This document shows, one piece after another, positions 11,398 to 20,610 of a DNA stretch of 64,000 nucleotides (its first letter is position 1; each line of letters opens with the position of its first letter). This stretch comes from Microbacterium aurantiacum. GTDB taxonomy: Bacteria; Actinomycetota; Actinomycetes; Actinomycetales; Microbacteriaceae. Position numbers and translations under genes: made by a program. The stretch lies in the NCBI RefSeq assembly GCF_021654035.1, contig NZ_JAJPDW010000002.1:434001-498000 (forward strand). The letters run 5' to 3'. The notes beneath the pieces are model-generated. The model searched no databases. It was not told the DNA's origin and saw nothing but the letters and a program-made list of their open reading frames with translations.

Positions 11398-12290
11398 GGT
11401 GCTGCGACCTCACTCACGGCGTCGCCCGACCAGGCGCGTATGGCTTCGCCATCGCGTGTGATCGCGAGCGGCGCCGCCGGGTCGGCCTCGGGGAGGCACC
11501 CGACGAGCGCCGTGGTGTCGGCGACCTCGGTGATCGCGAGACCGGGGCACGCGGCATCCGTGTGGGCAACGAGGAGCGACGGAGGAGTGGCCGCAAGCGC
11601 GGTCGCCCCCGCGACCTCGACCGGCTGCCAGGATCCGTCGATCCAGCGGTGCGGAGTGCCGTCACAGATCAGCGCGACGACGTCGCCGCTTGCGCGCAGA
11701 CCGACCGGATTAGCGCACGGGGCGTCGGTCGTCTGGCCGCCGCCGATGTGGACGACGGCGGGGTCGAGCGGGTCGATGTAGCGGATCGCGGGGAGGACGT
11801 CGGGGTACGAATCCCAGTAGGTGCCCTGCGTGTAGGTGCGGAGCGCCTGCGTCTCGCACGCCTCACCCATCGAGCTCACCATCTCGGCCTCGGTGCCGGC
11901 GAGCGGATCGAGGCTCGCGATCTGACCGATGTTCCGGTAGCGCGGGGTGACGTCGGTCCAGCTGGCCCCGGCATCCGTCGAGCGCTCGAGGAGCGGCTCG
12001 GTGGTGCCGCACGATCCGGCGGTCGCGCGCCACCAGGCGCCCTCACCGATCGCGAAGAAGCGCTCCTCCGAACGCGCGATCGCCTCGGCGGTCTGCGTCA
12101 CCTCGGGCGTCGGCTCGGCCGTCTCGACCCCGAGGTCGAACGTCGGCGCGGGCTCGGCCGCGAGATCCGAGAGGTCAGGGTTCGCGTGCTGGTATGCCGC
12201 CACCGCGAGCACGCCGACGCCGACCGCGAGGACGCCGGTCAGCGCGATGGCAAGCCATCGCGCTGAGCCAGACCTCGAGGTGGCGCCCAT
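11394..12290 (-). CDS. membrane-anchored protein with an Asp-box/BNR-like motif, function unknown
   Basis: A 298-residue protein with a short cytoplasmic N-tail, one transmembrane helix (about residues 12-32, WLAIALTGVLAVGVGVLAVA), a Pro/Glu-rich linker, and an extracellular domain. That domain contains ERSTDAGASWTDV, which matches the Asp-box SxDxGxxW of BNR beta-propellers, plus at least four Cys (SCGTTE, GEACET, DAPCAN, LICDGT). Only one clear Asp-box is present, so a full propeller is not established. It sits between the Wzz/kinase and the initiating transferase and overlaps the latter by 4 bp, which suggests a role in surface polysaccharide assembly or attachment. I do not recognise a named family. 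Confidence 0.72.
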   Translation of the reverse strand: MGATSRSGSARWLAIALTGVLAVGVGVLAVAAYQHANPDLSDLAAEPAPTFDLGVETAEPTPEVTQTAEAIARSEERFFAIGEGAWWRATAGSCGTTEPLLERSTDAGASWTDVTPRYRNIGQIASLDPLAGTEAEMVSSMGEACETQALRTYTQGTYWDSYPDVLPAIRYIDPLDPAVVHIGGGQTTDAPCANPVGLRASGDVVALICDGTPHRWIDGSWQPVEVAGATALAATPPSLLVAHTDAACPGLAITEVADTTALVGCLPEADPAAPLAITRDGEAIRAWSGDAVSEVAAP

Positions 12291-12299
12291 GTCCTCGGG

Positions 12300-13853
12300 T
12301 CAGGGACGGTCGGAGCGGAACGCCGGCGTGGGCGGTGCGGCATCCGTCATCTGCGGGGGAGTGTCGCCGAAGCCGAGCTGCGCGGCCATGGCGGCGTCGT
12401 TCTGCACCGGGTCGGCGGCGCGCTGGCCGCGGCGGGCCTGCTTGGGGCCCTTCGCGGGCTTCGGCGCCTTGGCTGCCTTAGCCTTCTTCGCCGGCTCCTG
12501 CATGTAGCCGTATCCGTATCCGTACCCGTAGGCGTACGAGTCAGGACCGCGGGTGGGGACCATCGACATGACCAGGCCCGCGACCTTCGCGTCGACCGTC
12601 TCGAGCGCGTCGATCGCGCCGCCGAGCTGGTGACGGGTCGGGCGCCCGGACGACACGACGACGATCGCGCCGCTGGTCGCCTTGGCGAGGATCGCGGCAT
12701 CCGTCACGGGGAGAAGCGGAGGAGCGTCGCAGATGACGACGTCGAAGTCGCGCTCGAGCACCTCGAGCAACGTGTGCATCTGCGGCGAGCCGAGCAGCTC
12801 GCTCGGGTTCGGCGGGATCTTGCCGGCGGGGAGCACGAAGAGGCTCCGCTGACCCCACGGGAGCATGACATCGCCCACGCGGGTGCGGCCGATCAGCACG
12901 TCGGTGAGGCCCGCGCCACCCTCGATACCGAGGTACTCGGCGACCTTGGGCTTGCGGAGATCGGTGTCGAGCAGGGCGACGCGCTTGCCAGCATCCGCCA
13001 GGGCGATCGCGAGGTTGATCGCGGTCGTCGACTTGCCTTCGCTGGGGAGGCTGGAGGTGACGACGAACGACGCGCGGCCGCCCATGTCGAGGAACTGGAG
13101 GTTCGTGCGGAGCGCGCGGAACGACTCGGCCCGCGGGCTGAGCGGGTCGGCGTGCACGATGAGCGGGCGCTCCTTGGCCTTCGGGTCGTACGCGATCGCG
13201 CCGATCATCGGGCGGTCGGTGACGAGCTCGACGTCGCGGGGCGAACGGACCTTGGTGTCGAGCACCGCGCGGAGCACGGCGACACCGACGCCGAGGGCGA
13301 GACCCACGAGGGCGCCGAGGGCGATGTTCAGCGGAACGTTCGGGCTCGAGGGGCTGAGCGGCGGGATCGCGTCCTTCACCCGCGTGAGGCGGACGGGGCT
13401 CGTGTCGGTGCCGTTCGGCGTCTCGATCGCCTCGACCGCGGAGGTGAGGCTCGCCGCCATCGCGTTGGCGATGTTCGCCGCGAGGATCGGGTCGGCGTTC
13501 TCGACCGTGATCGCGATGAGCGTCGTGTTCAGCGGGCTGTTGGCCGAGACCATGCCGGCGAGCTGGTCGGCGGTGACTCCGAGATCGAGCTCGGCGATGA
13601 CCGGGTTCATCACGATCGGCGTCGAGACGAGGTTCGTGTACGTCGTCACGCGGGCCTGCGTGAAGCTCGACCCCTGCTGCAGATCCTGAATCGTGTTGCC
13701 GGCCTGCGACGACACGAAGACAGTGCTCTGCGCCTCGTACATCGGGGTGCGGGTGAGCGAATAACCGGCTGCTGCGCCGACGCCGAGAACGGTCGCCAAG
13801 ACGATGATCAGCCAGTTCTTGCGCAGGATGCGGATGTAATCCGTGAGCTCCAT
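12300..13853 (-). CDS. Wzz-domain chain-length regulator fused to BY-kinase (CpsD-like)
   Basis: A 517-residue actinobacterial polysaccharide copolymerase. Residues about 1-190 form the Wzz part: two membrane helices (NWLIIVLATVLGVGAAAGYS and PLNIALGALVGLALGVGVAV) flanking an extracellular coil. The cytoplasmic tyrosine-kinase domain follows with Walker A SLPSEGKSTTAI, Walker A' LLDTDLRKP and Walker B DVVICDAPP. A C-terminal Tyr cluster (YAYGYGYGYGYM) is the autophosphorylation site expected for BY-kinases, followed by a Lys/Ala/Pro-rich tail. ATG 13853 is preceded by GAGAGGTGGG, so it is preferred to the upstream in-frame ATG at 13883. This is the first gene of the operon. Confidence 0.92.
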   Translation of the reverse strand: MELTDYIRILRKNWLIIVLATVLGVGAAAGYSLTRTPMYEAQSTVFVSSQAGNTIQDLQQGSSFTQARVTTYTNLVSTPIVMNPVIAELDLGVTADQLAGMVSANSPLNTTLIAITVENADPILAANIANAMAASLTSAVEAIETPNGTDTSPVRLTRVKDAIPPLSPSSPNVPLNIALGALVGLALGVGVAVLRAVLDTKVRSPRDVELVTDRPMIGAIAYDPKAKERPLIVHADPLSPRAESFRALRTNLQFLDMGGRASFVVTSSLPSEGKSTTAINLAIALADAGKRVALLDTDLRKPKVAEYLGIEGGAGLTDVLIGRTRVGDVMLPWGQRSLFVLPAGKIPPNPSELLGSPQMHTLLEVLERDFDVVICDAPPLLPVTDAAILAKATSGAIVVVSSGRPTRHQLGGAIDALETVDAKVAGLVMSMVPTRGPDSYAYGYGYGYGYMQEPAKKAKAAKAPKPAKGPKQARRGQRAADPVQNDAAMAAQLGFGDTPPQMTDAAPPTPAFRSDRP

Positions 13854-14013
13854 GCCCACCTCTCGTGTTGCGTCTGTGGTCACAGCCCCAGTCGGGACAT
13901 CTTCTCACAGCTCATGTTTCGCTCAGGAGTCGCTTATATGGCGTCGGAGGAAACGGGGGTGGGTGGGGGAGGTTGCAGTGGCTGTCACGTCGGTGCGCGG
14001 CGTGGGTGCGGGC

Positions 14014-15279
14014 CTATGCTCCGATCTGCAGTCCGAGGGGAAGCATCGTGGAGTCAGCCGGACGCGTGAGGTACTGGATCCCGCGCGGTGAGAGCACCTG
14101 CTCGATACCCGAGACCATTCCGCCGATGAGGCCGGCCTCGTTTCCCAGCGAACTGTGCGTGACGGAGAGGTTCCGGGTTGCCAGTGGCTGCGCCTGTTGG
14201 TAGACGACGCTTCGAATCTGCGAGAGCACGTCCTCCGTGCACTCCGTGACATCGCCCCCGATCACGATCCGAGCCGGATTGCAGAAGTTCACAAGGTCGG
14301 CGATCGCGCGCCCGAGGGTCGCGGCGGTCTCGCGCACGACGCTCACGGTCGTGGCGTCGCCGAGCACGAGTCTGCTGATGAGTTCCTTGGAGTCGATGGG
14401 AGTGCCAAGCGTCTTCGATACGCGATCTGCCATTGCCCCGACCGACGCGATCGCTTCGAGGCACCCGCGGTTCCCGCAGCTGCAGAGCACGTCGCTCATG
14501 TCGCGCATCTGGATGTGCCCGATGTCAGCGGCCGCACCATCCGCCCCGTGCAGCAGCAGGCCGCTCTCGCTGACAAAACCGGCGCCGACTCCCGTGCTGA
14601 TGTTGATCATCAACAGGGGGAGGTGGGCGCCGCCGTAGGCGCGTGCCTCGCCCAGCGCCATGAGGTTGACGTCGTTGTCGACGATGACGTCGCAGACGAA
14701 GCGTTCCGCCATGAACTTGCAGACGCTGAAGCCGTCCCACCCCGGCATGAGCGGAGGGCGGACGGCGAAGCCGAGATGCGAGTCCACCGGCCCGGGGAGT
14801 CCGACGGATATCGCCAGGGCATCGTCCGCGGCGAGCGAGTTCGCATGGAGCATCTCGGCGAAGGCGTCGCAGATGGCGCCGAGCAGCACCGTGGGCCCCA
14901 CCTCGACGTGCATGTCGATGTCGCGCCGCTCGACCACCACCTTGTCGAGGGTGGTCAGCGCCAGGCGGGTCACCTCGATCGAGACGTCGGCCACCAGTAC
15001 GACGCCCCTGGCCGCACTGACCTTGAAGACCTGCGCGGGACGGCCCCGGAGATTGCTCCCGCCGAGACCGCCGTCCTCGATGAGGCCGTTCTCGAGCAGA
15101 ACGCCCAGGTGGCCGTCGATCGTCGACCGCGCAAGTCCCGTCACCTTCACGATCTCCCGCCGGCTCACAAGTCCGCCGTCGGCGATCATCCGCGCGATGA
15201 CGCTGCGGGCGGCATGGGCATCGGGTGCGAGGTTGCGGTCCGGCTTCAGAAGCTGAACTTCTGTCCACAGTGTTCCCAT
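14014..15279 (-). CDS. ROK-family transcriptional regulator
   Basis: A 421-residue regulator. Residues about 20-85 form a winged helix-turn-helix (SRREIVKVTGLARSTIDGHLGVLLENGLI). The remainder is a ROK sugar-kinase-like domain with DNDVNLMALGEARAYGG and the zinc signature region GHIQMRD...CSCGNRGCLEA. It is divergent from the sugar ABC transporter operon and is very likely its repressor, responding to the imported sugar or a derivative. Typical XylR/NagC-like length. A dyad at 15355-15382 is the best operator candidate. Confidence 0.92.
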   Translation of the reverse strand: MGTLWTEVQLLKPDRNLAPDAHAARSVIARMIADGGLVSRREIVKVTGLARSTIDGHLGVLLENGLIEDGGLGGSNLRGRPAQVFKVSAARGVVLVADVSIEVTRLALTTLDKVVVERRDIDMHVEVGPTVLLGAICDAFAEMLHANSLAADDALAISVGLPGPVDSHLGFAVRPPLMPGWDGFSVCKFMAERFVCDVIVDNDVNLMALGEARAYGGAHLPLLMINISTGVGAGFVSESGLLLHGADGAAADIGHIQMRDMSDVLCSCGNRGCLEAIASVGAMADRVSKTLGTPIDSKELISRLVLGDATTVSVVRETAATLGRAIADLVNFCNPARIVIGGDVTECTEDVLSQIRSVVYQQAQPLATRNLSVTHSSLGNEAGLIGGMVSGIEQVLSPRGIQYLTRPADSTMLPLGLQIGA

Positions 15280-15354
15280 TGGCGTGGAATCGACCCTTCA
15301 CTGGTCCCGATTTATGCAGAAAACAAAATAATTCGGGCGTCTTTTTTCTGTTTG

Positions 15355-15382
15355 TGACCTTATCTACGGTAGATCAAAGTCA
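15355..15382. promoter_or_regulatory. dyad-symmetric operator candidate between ROK regulator and sugar operon
   Basis: The core ATCTAC-G-GTAGAT (15362-15374) is a perfect inverted repeat. The symmetry extends outward with one offset base to TGAC...GTCA, so the whole element reads TGACCTTATCTAC / GTAGATCAAAGTCA around a single central G. It sits 43 bp before the ABC ATPase start and about 75 bp before the regulator start, in an AT-rich stretch otherwise unusual for this genome. Position and symmetry suit a dimeric ROK repressor. Confidence 0.55.
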
Positions 15383-15424
15383 GCAAGACAGCCACAGACG
15401 ACTGCCGAACGAAAGAGGTCGACG

Positions 15425-16906
15425 ATGACGCTCAGACTCGAGGTGAAGGGGCTCTCGAAGCACTTCCTGGGAGTCCAGGCACTGGACGACGTGAGCTTCG
15501 GGATCGAGCCCGGGCAGGTCGTCGCTCTGATCGGTGAGAACGGAGCCGGCAAGTCGACGCTGATCCGCATCCTCTCGGGAGCCCACGCTCCGGACGCCGG
15601 CGAGATCTTCGTCAACGGACGACGCGCGACGATCAACGGCCCCGCAGCCGCCGAGGACCTCGGCATCGCGACCGTCTACCAGGAGCTCAGCCTCTTCCCC
15701 GACCTCTCGGTCGCCGAGAACCTCCTCTTCGGCGCGTACCCCGGAAAGGGGATTATCAACTGGCGGGCGGCCAACAAGGAGGCCGCCGCGTTCCTGAGCG
15801 ATCTCGGACTGGCCGTCGACGTCACCATGAAGGTGCGTCAGCTTGGCATCGCGGAGAAGCAGATGCTCGAGATTGCGAAGGCGCTCCACAGGCGCGCGCA
15901 GATCGTGATCCTCGACGAGCCCACTGCGGTTCTCGGAGGCGAGGACGTCGACCATCTTCTCGCGCTCGTCCACGGTCTGAAAGAGCGCGGGGTGAGCGTC
16001 ATCTTCGTCTCGCACCGCCTCGAGGAGGTCTTTGGCCTTGCCGACCGCTACGTCGTGCTGAAGGACGGGACGCTTACCGGCGCCGGAAAGATCTCTGAGA
16101 CCGACCATGACGACCTCGTCTCGAAGATGGTCGGACGGGAGTTCACCCGGGCGCCTCGTGCGGTCAATCAGACCTTCGGCGAAGTAGCGCTGGAGGTGAA
16201 GAACCTCTCGCGCGCGGGCGTGCTCGATGACATCTCGTTCTCCGTCCGTGCGGGGGAGGTGCTGGGCATCGCGGGCCTGCGCGGCGCGGGACGCACCGAG
16301 CTCGCGCGCGCCATCTACGGCGCGGACGCCATCACGAGCGGCACCGTCGCTGTCGCCGGTACCAAGACCACGATCAACAGCCCCCTTCGGGCGATCCGTG
16401 CCGGGATCGGGCTGGTCCCGGAGGAGCGGAAGAGTCAGGGCCTGTTCATCGCGCTCTCCACCGCCGCCAACATCCCGATCGTGCGAATGCTCAAGCGCGG
16501 AGCCGCGCGGTCTCGCCCCGCGGCTGATCGCCGCACCGCCGCCGAGTACGTCACGAAGCTGCGTATCAAGGCCGGCGACGTCGGCGCACCGGTCGGCACC
16601 CTGTCCGGGGGCAACCAGCAGAAGGTCGTGCTTGCGAAGTGGCTGGAGGCGGGGGCCGACGTGCTCATCCTCGACGAGCCGACACGCGGGATCGACATCG
16701 GTGCGAAACAGGAGATCTACGAGCTCATCCAGACTCTTTGCGAACAGGGTCGTGCGGTGATCGTCATCTCCTCGGAGCTGCCCGAGGTGCTGGCGCTGAG
16801 TCACCGGATCCTCGTGATGTATCACGGCGGGATTGCGGCCGAGCTCGACGGCGCAAGCGCAACCGAAGAAGAGATCATGTTCCACGCAGTGGGAGGAAAC
16901 CGATGA
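15425..16906 (+). CDS. sugar ABC transporter ATP-binding protein (RbsA/XylG-type)
   Basis: A 493-residue protein with two ABC cassettes in tandem. The first has Walker A GENGAGKST (about residue 37), a divergent signature and Walker B IVILDEPTAVL. The second has the degenerate Walker A GLRGAGRTE, signature LSGGNQQKVVLAKWL and Walker B VLILDEPTRGIDI. This pattern is specific to the CUT2 class of monosaccharide importers (ribose, xylose, galactose, inositol). A GAAAGAGG ribosome binding site precedes the ATG. The gene ends in ATGA, overlapping the permease start. Confidence 0.94.
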   Translation: MTLRLEVKGLSKHFLGVQALDDVSFGIEPGQVVALIGENGAGKSTLIRILSGAHAPDAGEIFVNGRRATINGPAAAEDLGIATVYQELSLFPDLSVAENLLFGAYPGKGIINWRAANKEAAAFLSDLGLAVDVTMKVRQLGIAEKQMLEIAKALHRRAQIVILDEPTAVLGGEDVDHLLALVHGLKERGVSVIFVSHRLEEVFGLADRYVVLKDGTLTGAGKISETDHDDLVSKMVGREFTRAPRAVNQTFGEVALEVKNLSRAGVLDDISFSVRAGEVLGIAGLRGAGRTELARAIYGADAITSGTVAVAGTKTTINSPLRAIRAGIGLVPEERKSQGLFIALSTAANIPIVRMLKRGAARSRPAADRRTAAEYVTKLRIKAGDVGAPVGTLSGGNQQKVVLAKWLEAGADVLILDEPTRGIDIGAKQEIYELIQTLCEQGRAVIVISSELPEVLALSHRILVMYHGGIAAELDGASATEEEIMFHAVGGNR

Positions 16907-17973
16907 GCACGTTTACAGCAGGCAACGGCGCCTTGAATTCTCTGTCGATGAAGGTGCGCGGAAACTGGCTCCCCATCGTGATCTTCATCGGGATCATCGT
17001 GCTCGTCGCGGTCTTCGTCCCGGCCTTCTTCCAGCCCAACAACCTCCTGAACGTCGGCCGCCAGTCGGCCATCGTCGGAGTGATTGCGATCGGGATGACG
17101 TTCGTCATCCTCACCGGCGGGATCGACCTCAGCGTCGGATCGATCCTGGCGCTCTCGGGTGTCACGACCGCCATCTTGATCAACAACGGAATGGTCGTTC
17201 CCCTCGCCATGATCGTCGCGTTGCTCGTCGGTGTCGGCGTCGGCATCCTGAACGGGATCGGCGTCGCGGTTCTGGGCATCCAACCCTTCATCATGACGTT
17301 GGCGACGATGGTTGCCATCCAGGGATTGTCGCTGCGCCTGACCAACGGGGGACCCCAGCAATTCAACAACGCCGCCGAGATCTTCCGGGTCATCGGAAGC
17401 GGAAACGTGCTCGGGATTCCCGGCCCCTTCCTCGTGTTCGTCATCGTCGCGATCGTCGGCATCCTGGTGCTCCGCTATCTCTCCTTCGGTCGCTACATCT
17501 ACGCAATTGGCGGAAGCCTCGAAGCTGCACGTCTCTCGGGCGTACGCACCAAGCGCACGCTGGTCATGGCCTACGCGATCAGCGGCCTCTGCGCGGGTCT
17601 CGCCGGAGTGATGACAGCCTCACGACTCGGCGTCGGCGACCCCACCGCGGGCAGCCTTGCGAACCTCGACGCCATCACCGCGGTCGTCATCGGCGGAACC
17701 AGCCTGATGGGCGGCACCGGCGGCGCTGTCGGGACGGTGTTCGGCGCGCTCTTGCTCGCAGTGCTCTCGAACGTCATGAACCTGATCGGCATCTCGCCCT
17801 TCGACCAGCAGATCGTCAAGGGCGTCGTCATCGTCATCGCGGTGCTCGTCGCGGTGCAGGCGACGAGACGACGACTGAGCGAGAGGAAGCCGTCCGCGCC
17901 GAAATCGGGAGCGAAGCCGGCCTCCCCTCAGTCCGGTTCAGGCGACACGCGCGGCGCCATGGCAGGCACGTAG
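16903..17973 (+). CDS. sugar ABC transporter permease (RbsC-type)
   Basis: A 356-residue CUT2 permease (BPD_transp_2). It has an N-terminal helix WLPIVIFIGIIVLVAVFV, GMTFVILTGGIDLSVGSIL (the most conserved motif of this family), LSGVRTKRTLVMAYAISGL, and the EAA-like loop, with about 8-10 membrane helices. It forms the homodimeric channel with the upstream ATPase. The start ATG 16903 is preceded by GGGAGGAAAC and overlaps the ATPase stop. A hydrophilic Lys/Ser/Pro-rich tail of about 35 residues follows the last helix. Confidence 0.94.
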   Translation: MSTFTAGNGALNSLSMKVRGNWLPIVIFIGIIVLVAVFVPAFFQPNNLLNVGRQSAIVGVIAIGMTFVILTGGIDLSVGSILALSGVTTAILINNGMVVPLAMIVALLVGVGVGILNGIGVAVLGIQPFIMTLATMVAIQGLSLRLTNGGPQQFNNAAEIFRVIGSGNVLGIPGPFLVFVIVAIVGILVLRYLSFGRYIYAIGGSLEAARLSGVRTKRTLVMAYAISGLCAGLAGVMTASRLGVGDPTAGSLANLDAITAVVIGGTSLMGGTGGAVGTVFGALLLAVLSNVMNLIGISPFDQQIVKGVVIVIAVLVAVQATRRRLSERKPSAPKSGAKPASPQSGSGDTRGAMAGT

Positions 17974-18039
17974 CAAAGCATCCCTGTGCCCCGGGCTCAT
18001 CAGAAGATCCCCACCACCACCAAGAAGAAAGGTGCAACG

Positions 18040-19104
18040 ATGCACGCCCTGAGAAAGAACAGAGGAAGTCGGCTCGTCCTGGCGGCGGCCATCGGTTCCA
18101 TCGCCCTGATGACCGCGGGTTGCACGTCGACCGGGTCTGCAGGAACCACATCGGAGAATGAGGCAGTCGGTGACGAACTCGCTCCGAGTATCTACTGCGG
18201 CGATGAGTGCCAGGAGCAGCTCGCGCTCGAGGTGGACCCCGCGTCGATCGACTGTTCCGTCGGCGTCTCGTGGAGTAGCGCCTCCTTCCCGTACGGCGCG
18301 AAGTCGACACAGCAGATCCCCGAGTTCGCGGAGGCATTCTTCCCCGGCATGAACGTCACCGTGAGTGACGGTCAGGGGGATTCCACGGTCCAGTCCGGTC
18401 AGGTCGATGACATGATCGCTCAGGGCATCGACGTGCTGATCATCTCCCCGCAGGACGCCGCGGCCTTGGCCGGTGCCGTCGATCGAGCGACCGCTGCCGG
18501 CATCCAGGTGATCGCGGCCGATCGTGCCGTCGACACCGAGGTCTCGACCTACATCGGGTCCGACAACGTCGAGGCCGGGATCGTGAGCGGCGAGGCCATC
18601 GTCGCCGACTTCCCCGACGGCGCGAACGTCGTCGAGCTCGCGGGCAGCCTGGGCGCATCGCCGACGATCGATCGCGGCGATGGATTCCGACAGGCCCTCG
18701 AGGGCTCGGACGTCGAGATCATCGCTACTCAGACGGCGAACTACGATCGCGCCGAGGGTCTGCAGGTGATGGAGGACTTCCTCCAGCGTTTCGGATCCGG
18801 CGAGATTGACGCCGTCTACACGCACAACGACCAGATGTCCTTCGGCGCCATCCAGGCCATCAAGGAGGCCGGTCGAGAGGGCGAGATCAGCGTCTACGGG
18901 ATCGACGGCGAGTCGGGCGCCCTCGACCTCGTCCAGGCGGGGGAGTACGCGGCGACGGTCGGATACCCGCTCGTCGTGAAGGAGTCGGTCATCGCCGCCG
19001 CGAAGCTGTGCGCCGGCGAGCCCATCGACGAGCGCATCGTGCTCGACTCGACCCTCATCAACGCCGAGAACGTCGACGAGTACATGGGGCGCGCTCCCCA
19101 GTGA
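18040..19104 (+). CDS. sugar-binding lipoprotein of ABC transporter (RbsB-like)
   Basis: A 354-residue periplasmic-binding-protein type 1. The N-terminus is a lipoprotein signal with lipobox LMTAGC, giving a lipidated Cys at residue 28. The mature part has QGIDVLIISPQDAAALAGAV and IQVIAADRAVD, typical of ribose/xylose-type binders, and EIDAVYTHNDQMSFGAIQA in the second lobe. It has an extra N-terminal region with two Cys (YCGDECQE) and a third (DCSVG). AGAAAGG is the ribosome binding site. A strong hairpin follows the stop. Confidence 0.93.
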   Translation: MHALRKNRGSRLVLAAAIGSIALMTAGCTSTGSAGTTSENEAVGDELAPSIYCGDECQEQLALEVDPASIDCSVGVSWSSASFPYGAKSTQQIPEFAEAFFPGMNVTVSDGQGDSTVQSGQVDDMIAQGIDVLIISPQDAAALAGAVDRATAAGIQVIAADRAVDTEVSTYIGSDNVEAGIVSGEAIVADFPDGANVVELAGSLGASPTIDRGDGFRQALEGSDVEIIATQTANYDRAEGLQVMEDFLQRFGSGEIDAVYTHNDQMSFGAIQAIKEAGREGEISVYGIDGESGALDLVQAGEYAATVGYPLVVKESVIAAAKLCAGEPIDERIVLDSTLINAENVDEYMGRAPQ

Positions 19105-19111
19105 TCGGCCC

Positions 19112-19152
19112 GGGGCCGGGTACGCCGGTGAGTGCCCGGCCCCACTTTTCTT
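19112..19152 (+). terminator. hairpin after the binding-protein gene
   Basis: A GGGGCCGGG / CCCGGCCCC stem with a 14-nt loop is followed by ACTTTTCTT. It lies between the binding-protein gene and the isomerase gene of the same operon. It may therefore act as a partial terminator or a 3' stabiliser, raising the amount of binding protein over the enzymes, as is common in ABC operons. Confidence 0.65.
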
Positions 19153-19176
19153 CCTGACCTTGAAAGGACACACGCA

Positions 19177-20037
19177 ATGAAGATCTCCTACAACACCTGG
19201 GCCTACTCCAGCTTCTTCGTCTGGGTTCCGGCATACACCCTCGACGAGACGATCAAGCGCATCGCGGGACTCGGCTACGACGGAATCGAGATCGGCGCCG
19301 CTGCGCCGCACGCCTACCCTCCGCACCTCGGCGCAGACCGGCGCAAGCAGGTGCGGGAACTCCTCGACGAGCACGGCCTCCAGCTCTCCAGCATGCTGCC
19401 GGCTCCCTCCGGAGGGCCCGGGAACAACCCCGCCTCGCCCTACATCGAAGAACGCCGCGCGACGGTGGAGCACTACAAGGAGCTTGCCGAGATCACCGCG
19501 CAATGGGGCGGCAAGACCCTCATCTACCTGCCCGGCTGGATCATCTTCGGCACCACGCGTCGTCAGGCCTGGAAGTGGAGCCGCGAGGTTCTCACCGAGG
19601 TCGCCGACGCGATCGCGCACACCGGGGTGACGCTCGTGATCGAGCCGACCTCGCACGACACCAACCTGTGCATGAGCGCCGACGATGCGATCGAGCTGAT
19701 GGAAGACGTCAACCGCCCCAACGTGAAGCTCATGTTCGACACCTTCCACATCATGTACAACAAGGAGGTCTTGAGCGACTACGCCTACAAGATGGGCGAG
19801 AACCTCAAGCACATCCACATCTCCGACAACGACCGGCTTCCCCCCGGGTCTGGTGTGGGCGACTTCCCGTCTCTGATCGACGCACTGATCGATGTGAAGT
19901 TCGACGGGTTCCTGACGATGGAGACCGGATTCCACCGCCGTGGCATCGAGCCCGACGAGGACGCGCGTACCTCCATCGAGTACTTGCGTCCGCTCGTCGA
20001 GCAGAAGCTGGCAGCCCGCGCGAACCCCAGCGCGTAG
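19177..20037 (+). CDS. TIM-barrel sugar isomerase/epimerase
   Basis: A 286-residue AP-endonuclease-2/xylose-isomerase-like TIM barrel. The four metal-ligand positions expected for D-psicose-3-epimerase-type enzymes are visible: Glu in TLVIEPTS, Asp in LMFDTFH, His in HIHISDND and Glu in TMETGF. AAAGGACAC precedes the ATG. Family members isomerise or epimerise keto-sugars, and in 3-keto-glycoside pathways related barrels cleave or epimerise the 3-keto sugar. Its position beside a GMC dehydrogenase and a Gfo/Idh protein favours that second role, but substrate and reaction are inferred. Confidence 0.82.
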   Translation: MKISYNTWAYSSFFVWVPAYTLDETIKRIAGLGYDGIEIGAAAPHAYPPHLGADRRKQVRELLDEHGLQLSSMLPAPSGGPGNNPASPYIEERRATVEHYKELAEITAQWGGKTLIYLPGWIIFGTTRRQAWKWSREVLTEVADAIAHTGVTLVIEPTSHDTNLCMSADDAIELMEDVNRPNVKLMFDTFHIMYNKEVLSDYAYKMGENLKHIHISDNDRLPPGSGVGDFPSLIDALIDVKFDGFLTMETGFHRRGIEPDEDARTSIEYLRPLVEQKLAARANPSA

Positions 20038-20058
20038 TCCGAACGACGAAAGGCAGTG

Positions 20059-20610
20059 ATGATGACCGGGTCGACGTTTCACCCCGACTTCGCCCTTCTC
20101 TTCCTGAATCCGCGGGAAGCCGCGACCATCGACGCGATCGTCGGCCAGATCATCCCCTCCGAGGAGGGGTCGCCGGGGGCGCGGGAAGCCGGGGTCACGG
20201 AGTACATCGACCGTGCGTTGTCGGGATTCATGCGCGACCTTCAGCCGGTCTACCGCGAGGGGCTCGCGGAGTTCGAGGCGTTCGCCGTGGAGACCGCGGG
20301 AGCCACATATCTCGACCTCGACGGCGAGCAGCAGCTCGCGGTCATCGCAGAGCTCGACGAGCTCAGCGGCGCTAGACCGGACGCCTTCTTGGGGCAGTTC
20401 TACCGCATCGTCCGTGAACACACCGTCCAGGGGTTCTTCGGTGATCCGGCCTACGGCGGCAATCGCGACGTCGTTGGTTGGAAGCTGGTGGGATTCCCCG
20501 GGGCGCAGTGGGGCTACACGCCCGAGCAGATGCGCCCGGGGGTCGATTCGTCGAGCATCCCCATCCTCACGGTGAAAGATCTTTACGCCCGGATTGGAAG
20601 TATGAAATGA
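20059..20610 (+). CDS. gluconate 2-dehydrogenase subunit 3-like protein
   Basis: A 183-residue protein with the family pattern FLNPREAATIDAIVGQIIPSEEGSPGAREAGVTEYIDRAL and, near the end, GFFGDPAYGGNRDVVGWKLVGFPG. These match the small subunit of membrane-associated FAD-dependent sugar dehydrogenases. No clear Tat or Sec signal is seen, unlike many Proteobacterial members. The gene overlaps the GMC flavoprotein start by 4 bp (ATGA), which supports a two-subunit enzyme. In-frame starts at 20056, 20059 and 20062 are all possible after GAAAGG. No cytochrome c subunit is encoded nearby. Confidence 0.86.
   Translation: MMTGSTFHPDFALLFLNPREAATIDAIVGQIIPSEEGSPGAREAGVTEYIDRALSGFMRDLQPVYREGLAEFEAFAVETAGATYLDLDGEQQLAVIAELDELSGARPDAFLGQFYRIVREHTVQGFFGDPAYGGNRDVVGWKLVGFPGAQWGYTPEQMRPGVDSSSIPILTVKDLYARIGSMK

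Noticed and set aside
17938..20421. An 827-codon open frame on the minus strand
   Set aside because: Antisense of the binding-protein and isomerase genes; low-complexity translation with no start context.
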